Positions 12,961 to 24,751 of a stretch of 64,000 nucleotides of DNA are shown here, one piece after another. The notes beneath the pieces were generated by a model. It was not told where the DNA came from and ran no database searches. It saw only the letters and a program-made list of their open reading frames with translations. The position numbers and the translations under genes were made by a program. Source of the stretch: Tridacna crocea (taxonomy: Eukaryota > Mollusca > Bivalvia > Cardiida > Cardiidae); assembly GCA_943736015.1 (NCBI GenBank), contig OX031064.1, forward strand, positions 29,387,361-29,451,360, read 5' to 3'. Position 1 is the stretch's first letter. The number at the start of each line of letters is the position of its first letter.

Positions 12961-15286
12961 AACAAGAGGGCCATGATGGCCCTGAAATCGCTCACCTGAG
13001 TTTATTGACCAAACATGCACCATCTAGTTTCCCAGTGACCTAGTTTTTTATCAGACATTACCCATCATCAAACACTTTTGAGATATCAATAAGACAAACA
13101 TTCTGGCCAAGTTTCATGAGTATTGGACTGAAAATGTGGCCTCTACAGTGTACAAAAGGTTTTTCTAAGATTTCATCAAGTGACCTAGTTTTGGACCCGA
13201 CAAATACCCATTATCAAACTCTTTTGAGACATCACCAAAACAAACATTCTGACCAAGTCTGAAGAGTATCAGGCAGAAAATGTAGCCTCTGGAGTGTACA
13301 CAAGGTTTTTCTAATATTTGACCCATTGACCTAGTTTTTGACTCCACATGACCCATTTTCAAACTCATTCAAGGTATCACCAGGACAAATATTATGAACA
13401 AGTTTTAGGAGTATCAGACTGAAAATGTGTCCTCCAGAGCATACAAAAGGTGTTTATAACATCTGACCTATTGACCCAGTTTTTGACCCAACATGACCCA
13501 TATTCAAACTCATCCAAGATATTATAAAGGCAAACATTCTGACTAATTTTCAAGAGTGTTGGACTGAAAATGTGGCATCCAGAGCATATACAAGGTTTTT
13601 CTAAGATTTGACCTGGTGACCTAGTTTTTGACCCCCAATGACCCATTTTCAAACCTGTCTGAGATATCATCAAGACAAACATTCTGACCAACTTACAAGA
13701 GTTTCGGACTAAAAATGTGGCCTCTAGAGCCTACAAAAGGTTTTTCTAACATTTGACAAAGTGACCTAGTTTTTGACCCCACATGACCCATTTCCGTTCT
13801 TGTCCGAGATATCATCCAGGCAAACATCCTGACCAACTTTCATGAGTATCCAACTGAAAATATGGCCTCTAGAGCGTACAAAAGGTTTTCCTAAGATTTG
13901 ACCTAGTGACCTAGTTTTTGACCCCACGTGACCCATTTTCAAACTCGTCCGAGATATCATCCAGACAAACATTCTGACCAACTTTCATGAGTATCCAACT
14001 GAAAATGTGGCCTCTAGAGCGTACAAAAGGTTTTTCTAAGATTTGACCTGGTGACCTAGTTGTTGACCCCACGTGACCCATTTTCAAACTCGTCCGAGAT
14101 ATCATCCAGACAAACATCCTGACCAACTTTCATGAGTATCCAACTAAAAATGTGGCCTCTAGAGCGTACAAAAGGTTTTTCTAAGATTTGACCTGGTGAC
14201 CTAGTTTTAGACCCCACGTGACCCATTTTCGAACTCGTCTGAGATATCATCCAGACAAACATCCTGACCAATTTTCATGAGTATCCGACTGAAAATGTGG
14301 CCTCTAGAGCGTACAAAAGGTTTTTCTAAGATTTGACCTGGTGACCTAGTTTTTGACCCCACTTGACCCACTTTCAAACTCGTCCGAGATATCATCCAGA
14401 CAAACATTCTGACCATTTTTCATGAGTATCCGACTGAAAATGTGGCCTCTAGAGCGTACAAAAGGTTTTTCTAAGATTTGACCTGGTGACCTAGTTTTTG
14501 ACCCCACGTAACCCACTTTCAAACTTGTCCGAGATATCATCGAGACAAACATCCTGACCAACTTTCATGAGTATCCAACTGAAAATGTGGCCTCTAGAGC
14601 GTACACAAGGTTTTTCTAAGATTTGACCTGGTGACCTAGTTTTTGACCCCACGTGACCCACTTTCGAACTCGTCCGAGATATCATCGAGACAAACATCCT
14701 GACCAACTTTCATGAGTATCCGACTGAAAATGCGGCCTCTAGAGCGTACACAAGGTTTTTCTAAGATTTGACCTGATGACCTAGTTTTTGACCCCAACGT
14801 GACCCATTTTCGAGCTCGTCCGAGATATCATCGAGACAAACATCCTGACCAACTTTCATGAGTATCGGACTCAAAATGCGGCCTCTAGAGCGTACACAAG
14901 GTTTTTCTAAGATTTGACCTAGTGACCTAGTTTTTGACCCCACATGACCCATTTTTGAACTCGTCCGAGATATCATCGAGACAAACATCCTGACCAACTT
15001 TCATGAGTATCCGACTCAAAATGTGGCCTCTAGAGCGTACACAAGGTTTTTCTAAGATTTGACCTAGTGACCTAGTTTTTGACCCCACATGACCCATTTT
15101 CGAACTCGTCCGAGATTTCATCGAGACAAACATCCTGACCAACTTTCATGAGTATCCGACCAAAACTGTGGCCTGTAGAGCGTACACAAGGTAAAAAGTT
15201 GACGACGGACGACGCACGACGGACGCCGGACACAGCACGATCACAATAGCTCACCATGAGCACTTCGTGCTCAGGTGAGCTAAAAA
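12961..15286 (+). repeat. Family D tandem-core element, complete, with about 15 units of 145 bp
   Basis: 5' module AACAAGAGGGCCATGATGGC with GCTCACCTGAG. The core is a 145-bp-period array; units from 13.75 kb on are nearly identical (GACCCATTTTCAAACTCGTC, CATGAGTATCCAACTGAAAA, GGCCTCTAGAGCGTAC). It is followed by a GACGACGGACGACGCACGAC run and the 3' hairpin GAGCACTTCGTGCTC inside AGCTCACC...AGGTGAGCTAAAAA. Ten units carry TGACCTnnTGACCT. Confidence 0.9.
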
Positions 15287-15287
15287 G

Positions 15288-15762
15288 AACAAGAGCACCG
15301 CATGTGGGTGCCAACAATTGCTTGTTCGATGCTGGTTTGTAAGTTAAAATTGTAATTCAGAAAGGGGTAAAATTGGACACCAAAGGCTCATTTCTGTGAA
15401 TTTTCAAAATCTGACCTGTAGTTTCATAGGAGAATTTGTAAGAATTTCTTCATGTCTGTATAGTGTAAATAGCCCCATCCTAACCACCGCAGGCTTGTTT
15501 CTTAAGATTTTTTCAAAAGGGGCTTTTAAGGACCATTTCTGTGAATTCTTTTTTTAATATCTGATGAATGGTTTAAGAGAAAAAGAATTTCAAAGAATTT
15601 CTGTAAGTCCATAGAGTGCAAACAGCAAAGAGTGATCAAAATTGGCTTAGTGGTTTGGTAGGAGAAGATGTTTAAAGAAATTGTTGACTACGGACGATGC
15701 ACAACAGACACAGGGTAATCCTAAAATTTCCTCTTGAGCACACTGTGCTCAGGTAAGCTAAC
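15288..15762 (+). repeat. Family H element
   Basis: 5' AACAAGAGCACCGCATGTGG with a GCACC...GGGTGC hairpin; body with GACACCAAAGGCTCATTTCT; 3' GAGCACACTGTGCTC plus AGGTAAGCTAA. Related pieces at 21588-21677 and near 58943. Confidence 0.65.
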
Positions 15763-15965
15763 AATGATGAAAAGAATTATGAATTGTAAGCACTGCACTT
15801 CTCTTCAATGTGATCTATATCCATATGAAGTTTGAACTTTATGGAATTCATACTTAGAAAGTTATGCTCCAAGCAAGACATTTGGTGATTGGACACACTG
15901 ATGAACAGACAGACAGAAAAGATGGCTCCAGTATATCCCCACAAAGAACCATTTATGGGGGTTTA
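15763..15965 (+). repeat. Family K 3' end
   Basis: Unit with GTGATCTATATCCATATGAA, then GACAGACAGACAG and a 3' hairpin CCCCACAAAGAACCATTTATGGGG. Confidence 0.5.
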
Positions 15966-16119
15966 AAAATGGATTGTAAAGTACAAGCAAGGTACCTATT
16001 TCTAACCTGAGATATTACTGAAACAAACATTCCTATTAAGTTTCATTAGTATCAGACTGATATGTGACCTCCAGAGTGCACATAAGGTAACTGTGTATCT
16101 GACAAAAGAAGCCATAAGT

Positions 16120-16300
16120 GCAGGACAGGTGACGTAAGAAAAAAAAAGCATGATCACGAAAGTAAGAAGCATTTTCCGTTTTTCTAGAAAAATTTCTACC
16201 CTATCAAAGACTGAAATCATTATTTCAACTAGATTTATTTGTCATCAGCAAATGCTTTCAGTTGGGTCTATTTAAAAAATTGTTAATTTGGTAAATTGTT
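16120..16300 (+). repeat. Partial TTAA MITE
   Basis: Right-half sequence (TTTCTACCCTATCAAAGA, AGCAAATGCTTTCAGTTGG) and a decayed end TTTGGTAAATTG. Left half lost. Confidence 0.5.
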
Positions 16301-16359
16301 CAAAACAGTGTTTTATCAAAATCATTTCCAGCAAAATTCAACCTATTCTAAGTCCTTAC

Positions 16360-16680
16360 CTTCATTTATTTCCTTAGCCAAATCTTCCTGCTTATCCTCA
16401 AGCAATGTCTCCATAAAAAGAACATACCAATCTATTTTTCTATTGGGTAAAAGCAATAAGAGACGAAAAGCTGCATCAAAGTTGCCATGGGTTTGTTCTG
16501 CCGTCTGAACACGCTGACAATCAGTCTTGCTTATGATGTCTTTACTGACCAAATGAGGAAGAATGCTATGAGTGTTCAGCTGGTTGCAAATATGCACTCC
16601 ACATTTATAGATAAGCTTTTTGTGTACTTCAATTGTAGGCTGAGCACAACCGCTTAATATTAAGCTTATCTTTTCATGTT
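16360..16680 (-). CDS. CARD gene exon 3 (second CARD)
   Basis: The acceptor is TACTTTCTTTTCAG and the donor GAAG|GTAAGG. It encodes 106 full codons including ICNQLNTHSILPHLV, DIISKTDCQRVQTAEQ, FDAAFRLLLLLP and DWYVLFMETL. The spacing of the hydrophobic helices fits RLR-type CARDs. Phase 1 at both ends, as expected for a domain exon. Confidence 0.75.
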
Positions 16681-19600
16681 CTGAAAAGAAAGTAAGAAAA
16701 GTGTTTCACCAGTTTATCAAACAATCCTTGGTTTTCACAACTCTGGGAAGGAAGACTTCTGAAGAAATTGTGGGAAAGGAAAAAATGCTGGGTACCAGCA
16801 ATTTTTTTTTTCCCACAATGTTTTCTATCCTATCAGACAGAAATCATCATTTGAGCTACATTTAGATTGTTGGCAACAAATTTGCTTCCAGTTTGGTCCC
16901 ATCAAGTTTTTTTGTGTGGTAAAGGGTTAATAATATAGAATATCAATAAACTTTGACTGTTTACACTGTCTTTAAGTTCGTTTTTGACATTATAAAATGT
17001 GAGATTTATGAGCACTTAAAGCTTGTCTTATAGCAGAAAACATTTGTTTTCCAACAAGCCAAAAACCATTCAGTATAGACCAGTCAATAGTGTTTGCTGA
17101 TGTTTGAATATGTTCAGGTTTGTTTTGCTCTGTTTGCTACAGTGATCATTGTGCTTTCAATGTGCTTCTGCACTGTCTATGGACCTATGCATAAACTCGC
17201 CCCCCCCCCCTACACACACACACACACACACACACAAAGGTGTTCAAAATAAACAGCACAGTGTATGCAGTGGCAGAGCTGTGAGTGTGCAATTAACTTT
17301 TGGGCCAAGATGAACTCCATAGGAATGCAATAACATGATATGTGAGCTCTGTAGCTGTGCCTAGGTTGTGGTGAGCATGCTGTGATATTATATCCATCTT
17401 TGCAAAACTTAAAAGATTTCTCCTGCAATCCCATAGTGTTCTAAAAAAATAACTCTTTACCACAAAATCATGACTTTTAACGACCCAGAGAAAGACATCT
17501 TCGGAAAACATTGTGGGAAGAGGAGATAACCAGCATTTTCTTCTTTCCCCACAATGTTTTCTACCCATCACAAAACTATTTTCAGTTTTTCAGTCACTTT
17601 TAATTTGTCGTCTGCAAGTTCTTTCAATTTGGATCAGTCTTAAGTTTTGACATTTGATACGAGTTAAACAGCTCTGTGCCTATGCCGTAAAATCTAACAA
17701 GAGCTTGACCTACATTTTCTACCTCCCCCAGACAAATCCTATCACTTGACCTACATTTGATTTGCTCTCTGCATATATACATGTAGATGTAAATTGAACA
17801 AATCCAAAATTTCACCTTTCTGGTCACAAGATAAGCAGACCGAAAAAATCATTATTATTTCATGCTTTCCAGTAGTTTAACTGAGAGATAGTAGTTTATT
17901 GAGAAATAGCAATGGAAAATACCAATTTTATATTCTAACTCTTCTATTGAAGGTAGAAACAGTAGTTTCCACTCTCGTAAAAGTCTATGTAGACTAGTTT
18001 CCTAGTAAATTGTGTGTGCCTCTCAAACAAATGATTATATGACATAATTTACCGGACATGTACATTTATTTTGCTCTACGTAATATGTGCTTGGTTTTCA
18101 TGTCTAGCTAATTTTGGTTACATCTGACCAAAACTGAGTTTTAGTGCTTTTTATTTGAAAAGTAACAAATAATTGCACATCATTTATGTATATCATGTAT
18201 TTCCAAATCTCCATAAGTATGCATGTTGAAAGTCCGATAGGAAAAAGATAATAAAATGATGCCAATTATGCTTATATATAGGACAAAATGTGGAAATAGA
18301 ATTATCGCAAAAAAAATGTCAGTCATAACCTGGATGCAAATAAATTTGTTGTTCAACTAGATTTAAAGTTTCAAATAATGCTAATAGTCGTGGAAAATAA
18401 TGTAGATTTTCTATGATTTAGATGAAATACCATGCAAAAAAAATGACATAACTTTCGTGTCAATTTTGTTACGTCTGACAGATGTACCATTATCCTAATT
18501 TTAATGACCTTGCTAAATCACGCGGAAAGATCGTGGGCGAATCTTGTTTGTTACGTAATCAAATGGGTATGAATGCCTGATTTTCCAGAGTGGCAATTTT
18601 CTATCGAGCTCCCGACTTTTTTTGCCTAGAAATCGTGTCTTAAATGTTACATCATTACAACCATTTAGAGCCCGACATTGCAAAGTATTTCTAATTTTAT
18701 TACTGACTTTTGTTAGTTATTAATTTTAGTTAAGATGTAAGCCACATTTTGAATGACATAGGCGGCCCGATATCCAAACATGGCAGACAAGCTGGAGGGG
18801 CAAGGGTATGCAAGCACAAATGTTACGTCTTTTCCGAAGAAGGGGTCTATGTTATGTCATTTTGAAATTTCAGTTAAAAACAACCCATAATGGAGCATTT
18901 AATTCCCCGTGTGTCGAAATTACAAAAGAAATGCAAGTATGTTGACAAGTCTGATTTTTATCGGCATAAAAGAGGGCGAAATAAAGAAAATAGTTTTGAG
19001 AGACGAACATTGACACAGCAGTCTTACAATACCATTGTTGTCTCATGTTACATCATGACATGTTAGAAAACCTATCTGGCATGCAAGTTATAACAATGTA
19101 TTAAATAAATATCTAAAAAGTAAGTGTTTCAGAACTATGACATTGGATGTACTGATTTTACACAAATGATATAATTATGCATGAAACAAATACTTTTTTG
19201 TGTCCAGTTACATCATGCAGACTTAAAAGGGACAAGTCTCTCCATCCTATATCCAAACTAATAATGCTGCTCAAAATAAATGCAGTTGCCTAAAGCAAAC
19301 ATGGATTTTGCTTAGTTATATAAAATACTGCCCTTCTTGATGTTTTTCACAAGTGTTTTGAACAATGTGTCCAATGTTACATCATTGACTTTCAATGAAT
19401 ATAACTTGCATTTAGTCCCTTACTATTAAAGAAAAGAAAAAAATATTTTCAAAAGTTTGTAGGATAGTGCACAAACTTAACATTGAGTTAAAATTTTGTG
19501 GTCTACAAATCATCAAAAAATGCATTAATTGTTGGACACTAAGCAATTTATGATGTAACCAAAAACAGCTGGACACAAAAACCATGCTCATATTGTAGTG

Positions 19601-22600
19601 TGCTGTTATAAGAGGGGTTTGCCACAGGGAATAAACCAAAAGAACTGCACAGGGTTTTATATAAGTCCACCCTCCCACTCCCCCCTAAAAAAAAATGAAA
19701 TATATAGAACATTTTGTTTTATCGGGAAAGATCAAAATTCATTTCATCTTGCGATCGTCATCAGTAAAACTTTCATGAGTGGCACCGCTCATGAAAATAT
19801 TAATGATGATGTTTACATGATGAAATAGGTTTTGATCTTTCACCATAAAAGGCACATATTTTTTTTTATACAACAAATTCAAAGTAACTAAGGATTGCTT
19901 GCAGACTAGAACTTTAAGATTCTTACTCATTTCAGCACAGGCCTTTTCAAATGCAGTGTACTTCAAATGATCTTCCTCTTTATTTCTGATGACTCTCATG
20001 ATCTCGTCAAAGACGTCTGGAGAAGTTCTGTTTTCTGCACATGAATATTCTAAGAGGCTTTTTGTTTCATCTAAAATAAATGTAAACTTCCTTGTATTGT
20101 GTCCATTTTCAACATCATTTCAGGTACACTGGCAGTCAGTGCACCTGTCCATCCTTTACTGGAGTTTTATTAACTTGTATCTCACACAATAATCTTCCCA
20201 AGCCAATGGTTGCTTTTCCACATGACTAGCATCAAAATAATGATTGGCAAAGAAAAGGGAATGAATTCTGTTATAATAATTATCATTATTCTTGGAAAAA
20301 TATACCGGTGAGTGTAGAGATACAGATCTAAAGCAGTGATCCCTGGTTTCGAGCACTTTATGTTGCAGCCTGAGCCATGAAATACATGTACATGTTTAAC
20401 TCTTTACGACACAATCCCAACTTTTAACGACCCTGAGATAGAAGCCTTTTGAAAACATTGTGGGAAAAGGATAAATTGCTGGTTACCAGCATTTTCTCCT
20501 TTTCCAACAATGTAGAATTTCTACCCATCCCAAAACAAATTTCATTTTTTTAGTCACACTACTTTTGTCATCTGCAATTGCTTCCAATTTGGACCTGTCT
20601 AAAATTGTCATTTGGTAAAGAGTTGATCCATCTCTGAAGAGACTAATTTTGGGCCAACATCCAGACATAGTTGAACCAAAACAAAGGGATGCAAGTCATT
20701 TCCTTTGCACTGGAAGTATGCAACACATTACACTATCATAACCAAACACACTCATGTGCTTGGCTAATTTACCTCTTCCTCTTATTGTGAGGCATTTGCA
20801 GACAACAAACTTTTCAGTGAATGAGGTTCAAATTCAGGGATTTATCTTTGTAAAGGTGGAACATAGTGGAACTTAAGAGGTAAATACTTGTTACCTGCAT
20901 TTGCTCCTTTTTCTAGAATGTTTTCGAAAGCTTTTTTCCGCAAGGTCATTCAATCTTGGTATGCATGGTAGTGGTTTAAGTGCACAAGTTTCTACAAATT
21001 CTGATCTATCCTTGAACCATTAGTTTTGAGGCCCTAAAGCAGTTCAACTTCTGCTATGGTATCCCCACCTCACAAAAATTACCTGGAAAGTTCTCAGACA
21101 CAAACTAACTAGTTACATTATACATAAGTATGTGGTTAGATCCTTATGATTGTTACCAAAAAGTTTAGATAGGTCAAGTATTTATTATGTTTTTAGTTGA
21201 TAATATAGCACCTAGGATTATCCTAAGAATGCCCAGTATAAACAAGAAGGCACCCATGTCCTGCATTACACCATTACACTTATTCCCAAAATTTTTCAAG
21301 GAGTAGCCATCTACCTGGACACCCTTCAACCCTGAATCCAATCTGCCTCTGAATCTAGGCAAAATATTTTGTCACAGAGTGGAATAACTACTACAAAATG
21401 TGTTTTCAGGAAGTGTCAAATTCCATCAGATGAATAGCTTCATGCAGAATGATCCTATGTGCCTTTCGTAACTTTAGTTGCCTTTGTCGTCAGTTTAGAT
21501 CAAGTTTAGACTGCGCAATAATTGTGCGCATTCTGATCTTTGATCCACATGCTTAATTTTGGGGAGCCATTTGGGACAAGATCAAACAAGAATTGTAATT
21601 CAAAAGAGGGGCAAAATTTGACACCAATTAAAGGCTCATTTCTGTGAATTTTCAAAATCTGACCTGCAGTTATCACAGTGTAGGACCGGAAGTGTGCATT
21701 GTTTGATATTGTATGTCACTTGGGAGTCTGTACAGTGGCGAAATGTCACTTGATTCTAGAAAACTGTGTTTCCACGGTAAGTGAAGTTAATATTTTTTTC
21801 ATTTATTTTTATATTTGATTGAATTCTTTCCATCCACATGTACTTTTGATATATATTAAACATGCCATGCACCTGATCGTGCAATATGCAACCTCCTTAT
21901 AGCAATAAGAATGTCTTGATCATCTTGATATGAGAAAATTGAAATGATTTTCGACTACAAAAAATAACAGAATTTTCTCTTTAGCGCACACGAGAGAGTT
22001 CTTTCTATGATTAAAAGGTCTGCCGATGTGTCTGCTTTCTCTTTTCATCAACAAGTTCCAAGTTGTGACCTTAAAAGCGATTAAAATGACAAAATTCCAG
22101 CATGTCTACCAACAGAATTTTGTACTGTCACTTGTACAAAATATTGTAGATCTCAAGTGACTGTACAACAGCTTATCAAGTGACAGTACAAATTCCCTAT
22201 GTTGAGTCGACATGCCATTTTAAACGAACGATTAGGAGGATTGTAGTCGATTTTGTTACCAATTCTTTACAGGTTTTCAAACAAAAGTGAATAAAGAAAC
22301 TGTCTATGTATACATTTTCCGTTCAGCAAAAAAGCTTTTAAGGATGATTAATCAAACAAAATACCCCGATGTTTTTAGGCAAAATCATCTGTATTTTAGT
22401 ATGGTTACATGATCAAGGCATCCCCATATCTCCAGGAAAGCTTTTCAGAGCACATGAGTGTTCTCGATACGGTCTATGATTAACAAACAAACAACTGGAT
22501 ATGAAGGTTTTATAATAGCTATCAAAATAAATGAAAAATCACCAGCTTGACTTACTGTGTGTTAGCAATTTTCAACGACCAAGTGACATTTCACTGCTGT

Positions 22601-23572
22601 ACAGACTCCCAAGTGACATACAATCTCAAACACTGTACACTTCCGGTCCTACACCTTGGTTATACCTTAGGTCTAATGTTTGGACTGAAAAATGTCTGAG
22701 AAGTTTCCTTCTATCAAAGGGTAAAATATATTGTATTATTACTCAAATAAGGGCAAAGGAGAATTAAAATAATCTTAAAAGAAAAATTCCAAGTTGAAAA
22801 TATAGTTTCACTGATCTGGTTACAATCTGATCACTCCCATGCAACTTTTTCTTTTACCATTTACAGTAAAAAAAGTTAACTCTTTACCACACAATCCTGA
22901 ATTTAGAAAATGCTGGTAACCAGCATTTTCTCCCCTTTCCCACAATGATTTCTACCCTGCTAGAAACAAATTTAGTTTTGAGTAACATTTATTTCGTTGT
23001 CTGCAAGTGCTTTTAATTTGGACCAGTCTAAAATTTTGTCATTTGGAAGAGTTAAAGCAAATATCTTCAGTAATAACAGAAGTATTATAAAATGTCAAAG
23101 TTTTTGCTCAATGATGACCCAAATGACAATTCAGACGACACCAGGGCTACAAAAATAACCATAGAGCCCAAGATAAGAGGGAGTGATGGTTTCCTAAATC
23201 CATTATTTCTCTTCCAAACTCTATTTTGTGGGTACTCATTAGAATGAGAAGATTCTAATGAGTACCCATAACATAGAGTATAGTGGAGAATAAATGATAT
23301 CTTCAATTATAAAATCAAAATCACTCCCTCTATCTGGAGCTCTGAACTAACTCATTCTTTTCTTCCAAAACAGCCGAGTTTAAAATGTGTTTACCTGAAT
23401 CAAAGCGTTTATATTGGAGAATCAAGATTTTTAGGTCAGACATGGAGAGGCAGTCTCTTATGTATGGTTCAAAAGCTTCCAGATAAAACTGTGTTGTATA
23501 TTCTCTGTCCTTCTCATCTGGTTCCATCTCAACAGACATGTCTCCTGCATCAGTCATGTGATCATCAGCCAT
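16360..23572 (-). CDS. Tandem CARD-like protein, N-terminal three exons (RIG-I-like receptor candidate)
   Basis: Three exons (23572-23395, 20070-19927, 16680-16360) join in frame with phase-1 introns throughout and give about 215 residues. Exon 1 begins MADDHMTDAGDMS in a strong context (TTCAAGATGG). Residues from about 25 to 110 (AFEPYIRDCLSMSDL ... FEKACAEM) look like a first, divergent CARD. Residues from about 125 to 215 look like a second, clearer CARD: LVSKDIISKTDCQRVQ, HGNFDAAFRLLLLL, and the typical W...F...L tail of RIG-I/MDA5 CARD2. Known family role: CARDs pass the signal from a cytosolic dsRNA-sensing helicase to an adaptor. No helicase exons are visible, so this could be an RLR whose remainder lies left of the window, or another tandem-CARD protein. 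Confidence 0.6.
16710..16930 (+). repeat. TTAA MITE
   Basis: Left end decayed (AAACAATCCTTGGTTTTCAC), palindrome GCTGGGTACCAGC, right end GTGTGGTAAAGGGTTAA. In the CARD gene intron side. Confidence 0.75.
17200..17236. repeat. Poly-C and (AC)n microsatellite
   Basis: About eleven C, then TACACACAC... for about 25 bases. Confidence 0.95.
17450..17667 (+). repeat. TTAA MITE, palindrome shortened
   Basis: TAACTCTTTACCACAAAATC on the left, ACGAGTTAA on the right. The centre has lost most of its left arm (GAGATAACCAGCATTTTC). Confidence 0.75.
17980..19620. other. Non-coding block with recurrent GTTACATCA-type motifs
   Basis: About ten occurrences of GTTAC(A/G)TC(A/T) or near variants: 18110, 18465, 18546, 18645, 18820, 18850, 19042, 19204, 19374 and 19550 inverted. 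No long frame. At 18780 a well-placed ATG (CCAAACATGG) starts MADKLEGQ and is soon followed by GGTATG, a donor-like site. Possibly a large DNA transposon remnant like that at 25-28 kb. No ends found. Confidence 0.45.
19726..19848. repeat. Small palindromic MITE, copy 1
   Basis: AGATCAAAATTCATTTCATC ... CATGAGTGGCACCGCTCATG ... GATGAAATAGGTTTTGATCT. Related copies at 37373 and 44333. Near the intron-side edge of CARD exon 2. Confidence 0.7.
19927..20070 (-). CDS. CARD gene exon 2
   Basis: The acceptor is TTATTTTAG and the donor A|GTAAGA. It encodes ETKSLLEYSCAEN, a helix FDEIMRVIRNKEED and FEKACAEM. Phase 1 at both ends; it joins exon 1 as DSGDETK without a stop. Confidence 0.7.
20396..20626 (+). 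repeat. TTAA MITE
   Basis: TTAACTCTTTACGACACAAT; centre ATTGCTGGTTACCAGCATTT; right end TTTGGTAAAGAGTTGA. Confidence 0.85.
20627..21590. other. Non-coding spacer
   Basis: Nothing assigned apart from a short MITE-like scrap near 20880-20930 (TTGTTACCTGCATTTGCTCC). Confidence 0.4.
21678..22654. mobile_element. 977-bp non-autonomous DNA transposon with about 75-bp inverted repeats
   Basis: The left end GTGTAGGACCGGAAGTGT... and right end ...CACTTCCGGTCCTACAC are inverted copies for about 75 bases. The arms contain TGTCACTTGGGAGTCTGTAC. Internal sequence has further inverted copies of GTACTGTCACTTGTAC. No coding frame. It is inserted in a repeat that also occurs near 15365. The target duplication is not clear. 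Confidence 0.85.
22876..23055 (+). repeat. TTAA MITE with a left-side deletion
   Basis: TTAACTCTTTACCACACAAT then directly GAAAATGCTGGTAACCAGC; right end TTTGGAAGAGTTAA. Confidence 0.85.
23175..23334. repeat. 160-bp hairpin repeat, copy 1
   Basis: Arms start GAGGGAGTGAT and end ATCACTCCCTC. The inner palindrome is GGGTACTCATTAGAAT...ATTCTAATGAGTACCC. A second, shorter copy is at 35785-35933. In the intron just after CARD exon 1. Confidence 0.8.
23395..23572 (-). CDS. CARD gene exon 1
   Basis: ATG at 23572, acidic leader, then YLEAFEPYIRDCLSMSDL and QYKRFDS plus one base. The donor is G|GTAAAC. It is the longest well-formed start exon in the region. A 160-bp hairpin repeat sits about 50 bases downstream in the intron. 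Confidence 0.7.
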
Positions 23573-23949
23573 CTTGAAATTCTCTTGTGTTTGCTAATTC
23601 TTTAACAAAAAAACCCCAAAACTTTAGACCTATTGATATCAAAAGCATTTTGTTGGTTTACTTCAAAGACCTCATAACTACAGCTTGTTTCAAGCTGTAG
23701 CTACAAGGTTTTTAAAGTAAAAAGACCATTTTTCCAAATGAAATTTTAAATGGTTCAAATACAGGATGTCAAGGTTTTTGCAAAACAACAATGCAGATGA
23801 CAGCAACAGGACTATGGCAATACCTCAATGTTTTTCTTCAAAAACAGCCCAGCTAAAAAAGGTCATAATATATGTATAAGGATCATTTCTGTGAAATTGT
23901 TTCAAAATCTGATGAGTGGTTTAGGAAAAGAATTTTAAAGAATTTCTTT

Positions 23950-24175
23950 AATCCATTACCACACAGTGCCTCATTTTGAAGCACTAATGATATATAGCTC
24001 TGAAAAACATTGTGAGAAAAGGAGAAATTGCTTGTAACAAGCAATTTCTCCTTTTTCACAATGTTTTGTACCCTATATGGGACTTATTATTCATTCTAAA
24101 TGCACTTTAATATGTCGTCTGCAATTTGTTTCAATTTGGACCAGTCTAAAATTTTGTTGTCTGGTAATGGGTTAA
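23950..24175 (+). repeat. TTAA MITE with a co-varied palindrome
   Basis: The centre reads GGAGAAATTGCTTGTAACAA and its inverted continuation. Both arms differ from the family consensus (CTGGTAACCAG) in a matching way. Right end CTGGTAATGGGTTAA. Confidence 0.85.
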
Positions 24176-24740
24176 GTCAATAGAGTGCAAAGAGCTCCTT
24201 CCCCCAATTCCTTGCCAATTGCCAAGGAACATATCTGTGAAAATATTTCAAAATCTGATCAACTGTTTCAGAGGAGAAGATTTTTTAACAAGTTCCTACG
24301 AAAATTCCACTCGGTTGCTATGGCCACCAGAGTTTTTGATGGAATCAAATTCTGTTAACAATTTTTAAAGAGAACCTCCCAGTGAACATTCCTGCCAAGT
24401 TTAATTCAAATTGGCCCAGTAGTTTAGGAGGAGATGTTGCCTCGCCCCTATTCACCAACCATTCTTTAAAACATTTTCAGTTTTTTTTCTTTATAAGTTT
24501 CTAGCTTACAAAGTAACACAACTTCTGATTGGCTAAACCATTCAGTTTAGCCAATTTGAAGTTGTGTTACTTTCAAGTTTGATAAAAATTGAAGAATAAG
24601 ACTGAGAATATTCTTAAAAATGGTGAATATGGACCCAGACCTGTGTGATGCTTAGTTTCTTTCCCAAAGGACAAATTTTTAATTCTTCTATGCTGAAAAC
24701 ATCTGTGGACAACAAAATGAAAATGGTAAAATTAAACAAG
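24176..24740. other. Spacer with a short hairpin
   Basis: 24181-24440 resembles the arm of satellite-cored elements (TTGGCCCAGTAGTTTAGGAG). 24515-24585 is a hairpin (GTAACACAACTTCTGATTGG ... AAGTTGTGTTAC). No gene. Confidence 0.5.
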
Positions 24741-24751
24741 CAATTTCATTG

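Noticed and set aside
12961-15286. Regular repeats resembling a CRISPR-like array or a repeated small protein (about 71 codons per unit on the minus strand)
   Set aside because: The units are contiguous 145-bp satellites with no spacers. 145 is not a multiple of 3, so the frame rotates between units and the open frames are a by-product of low stop density.
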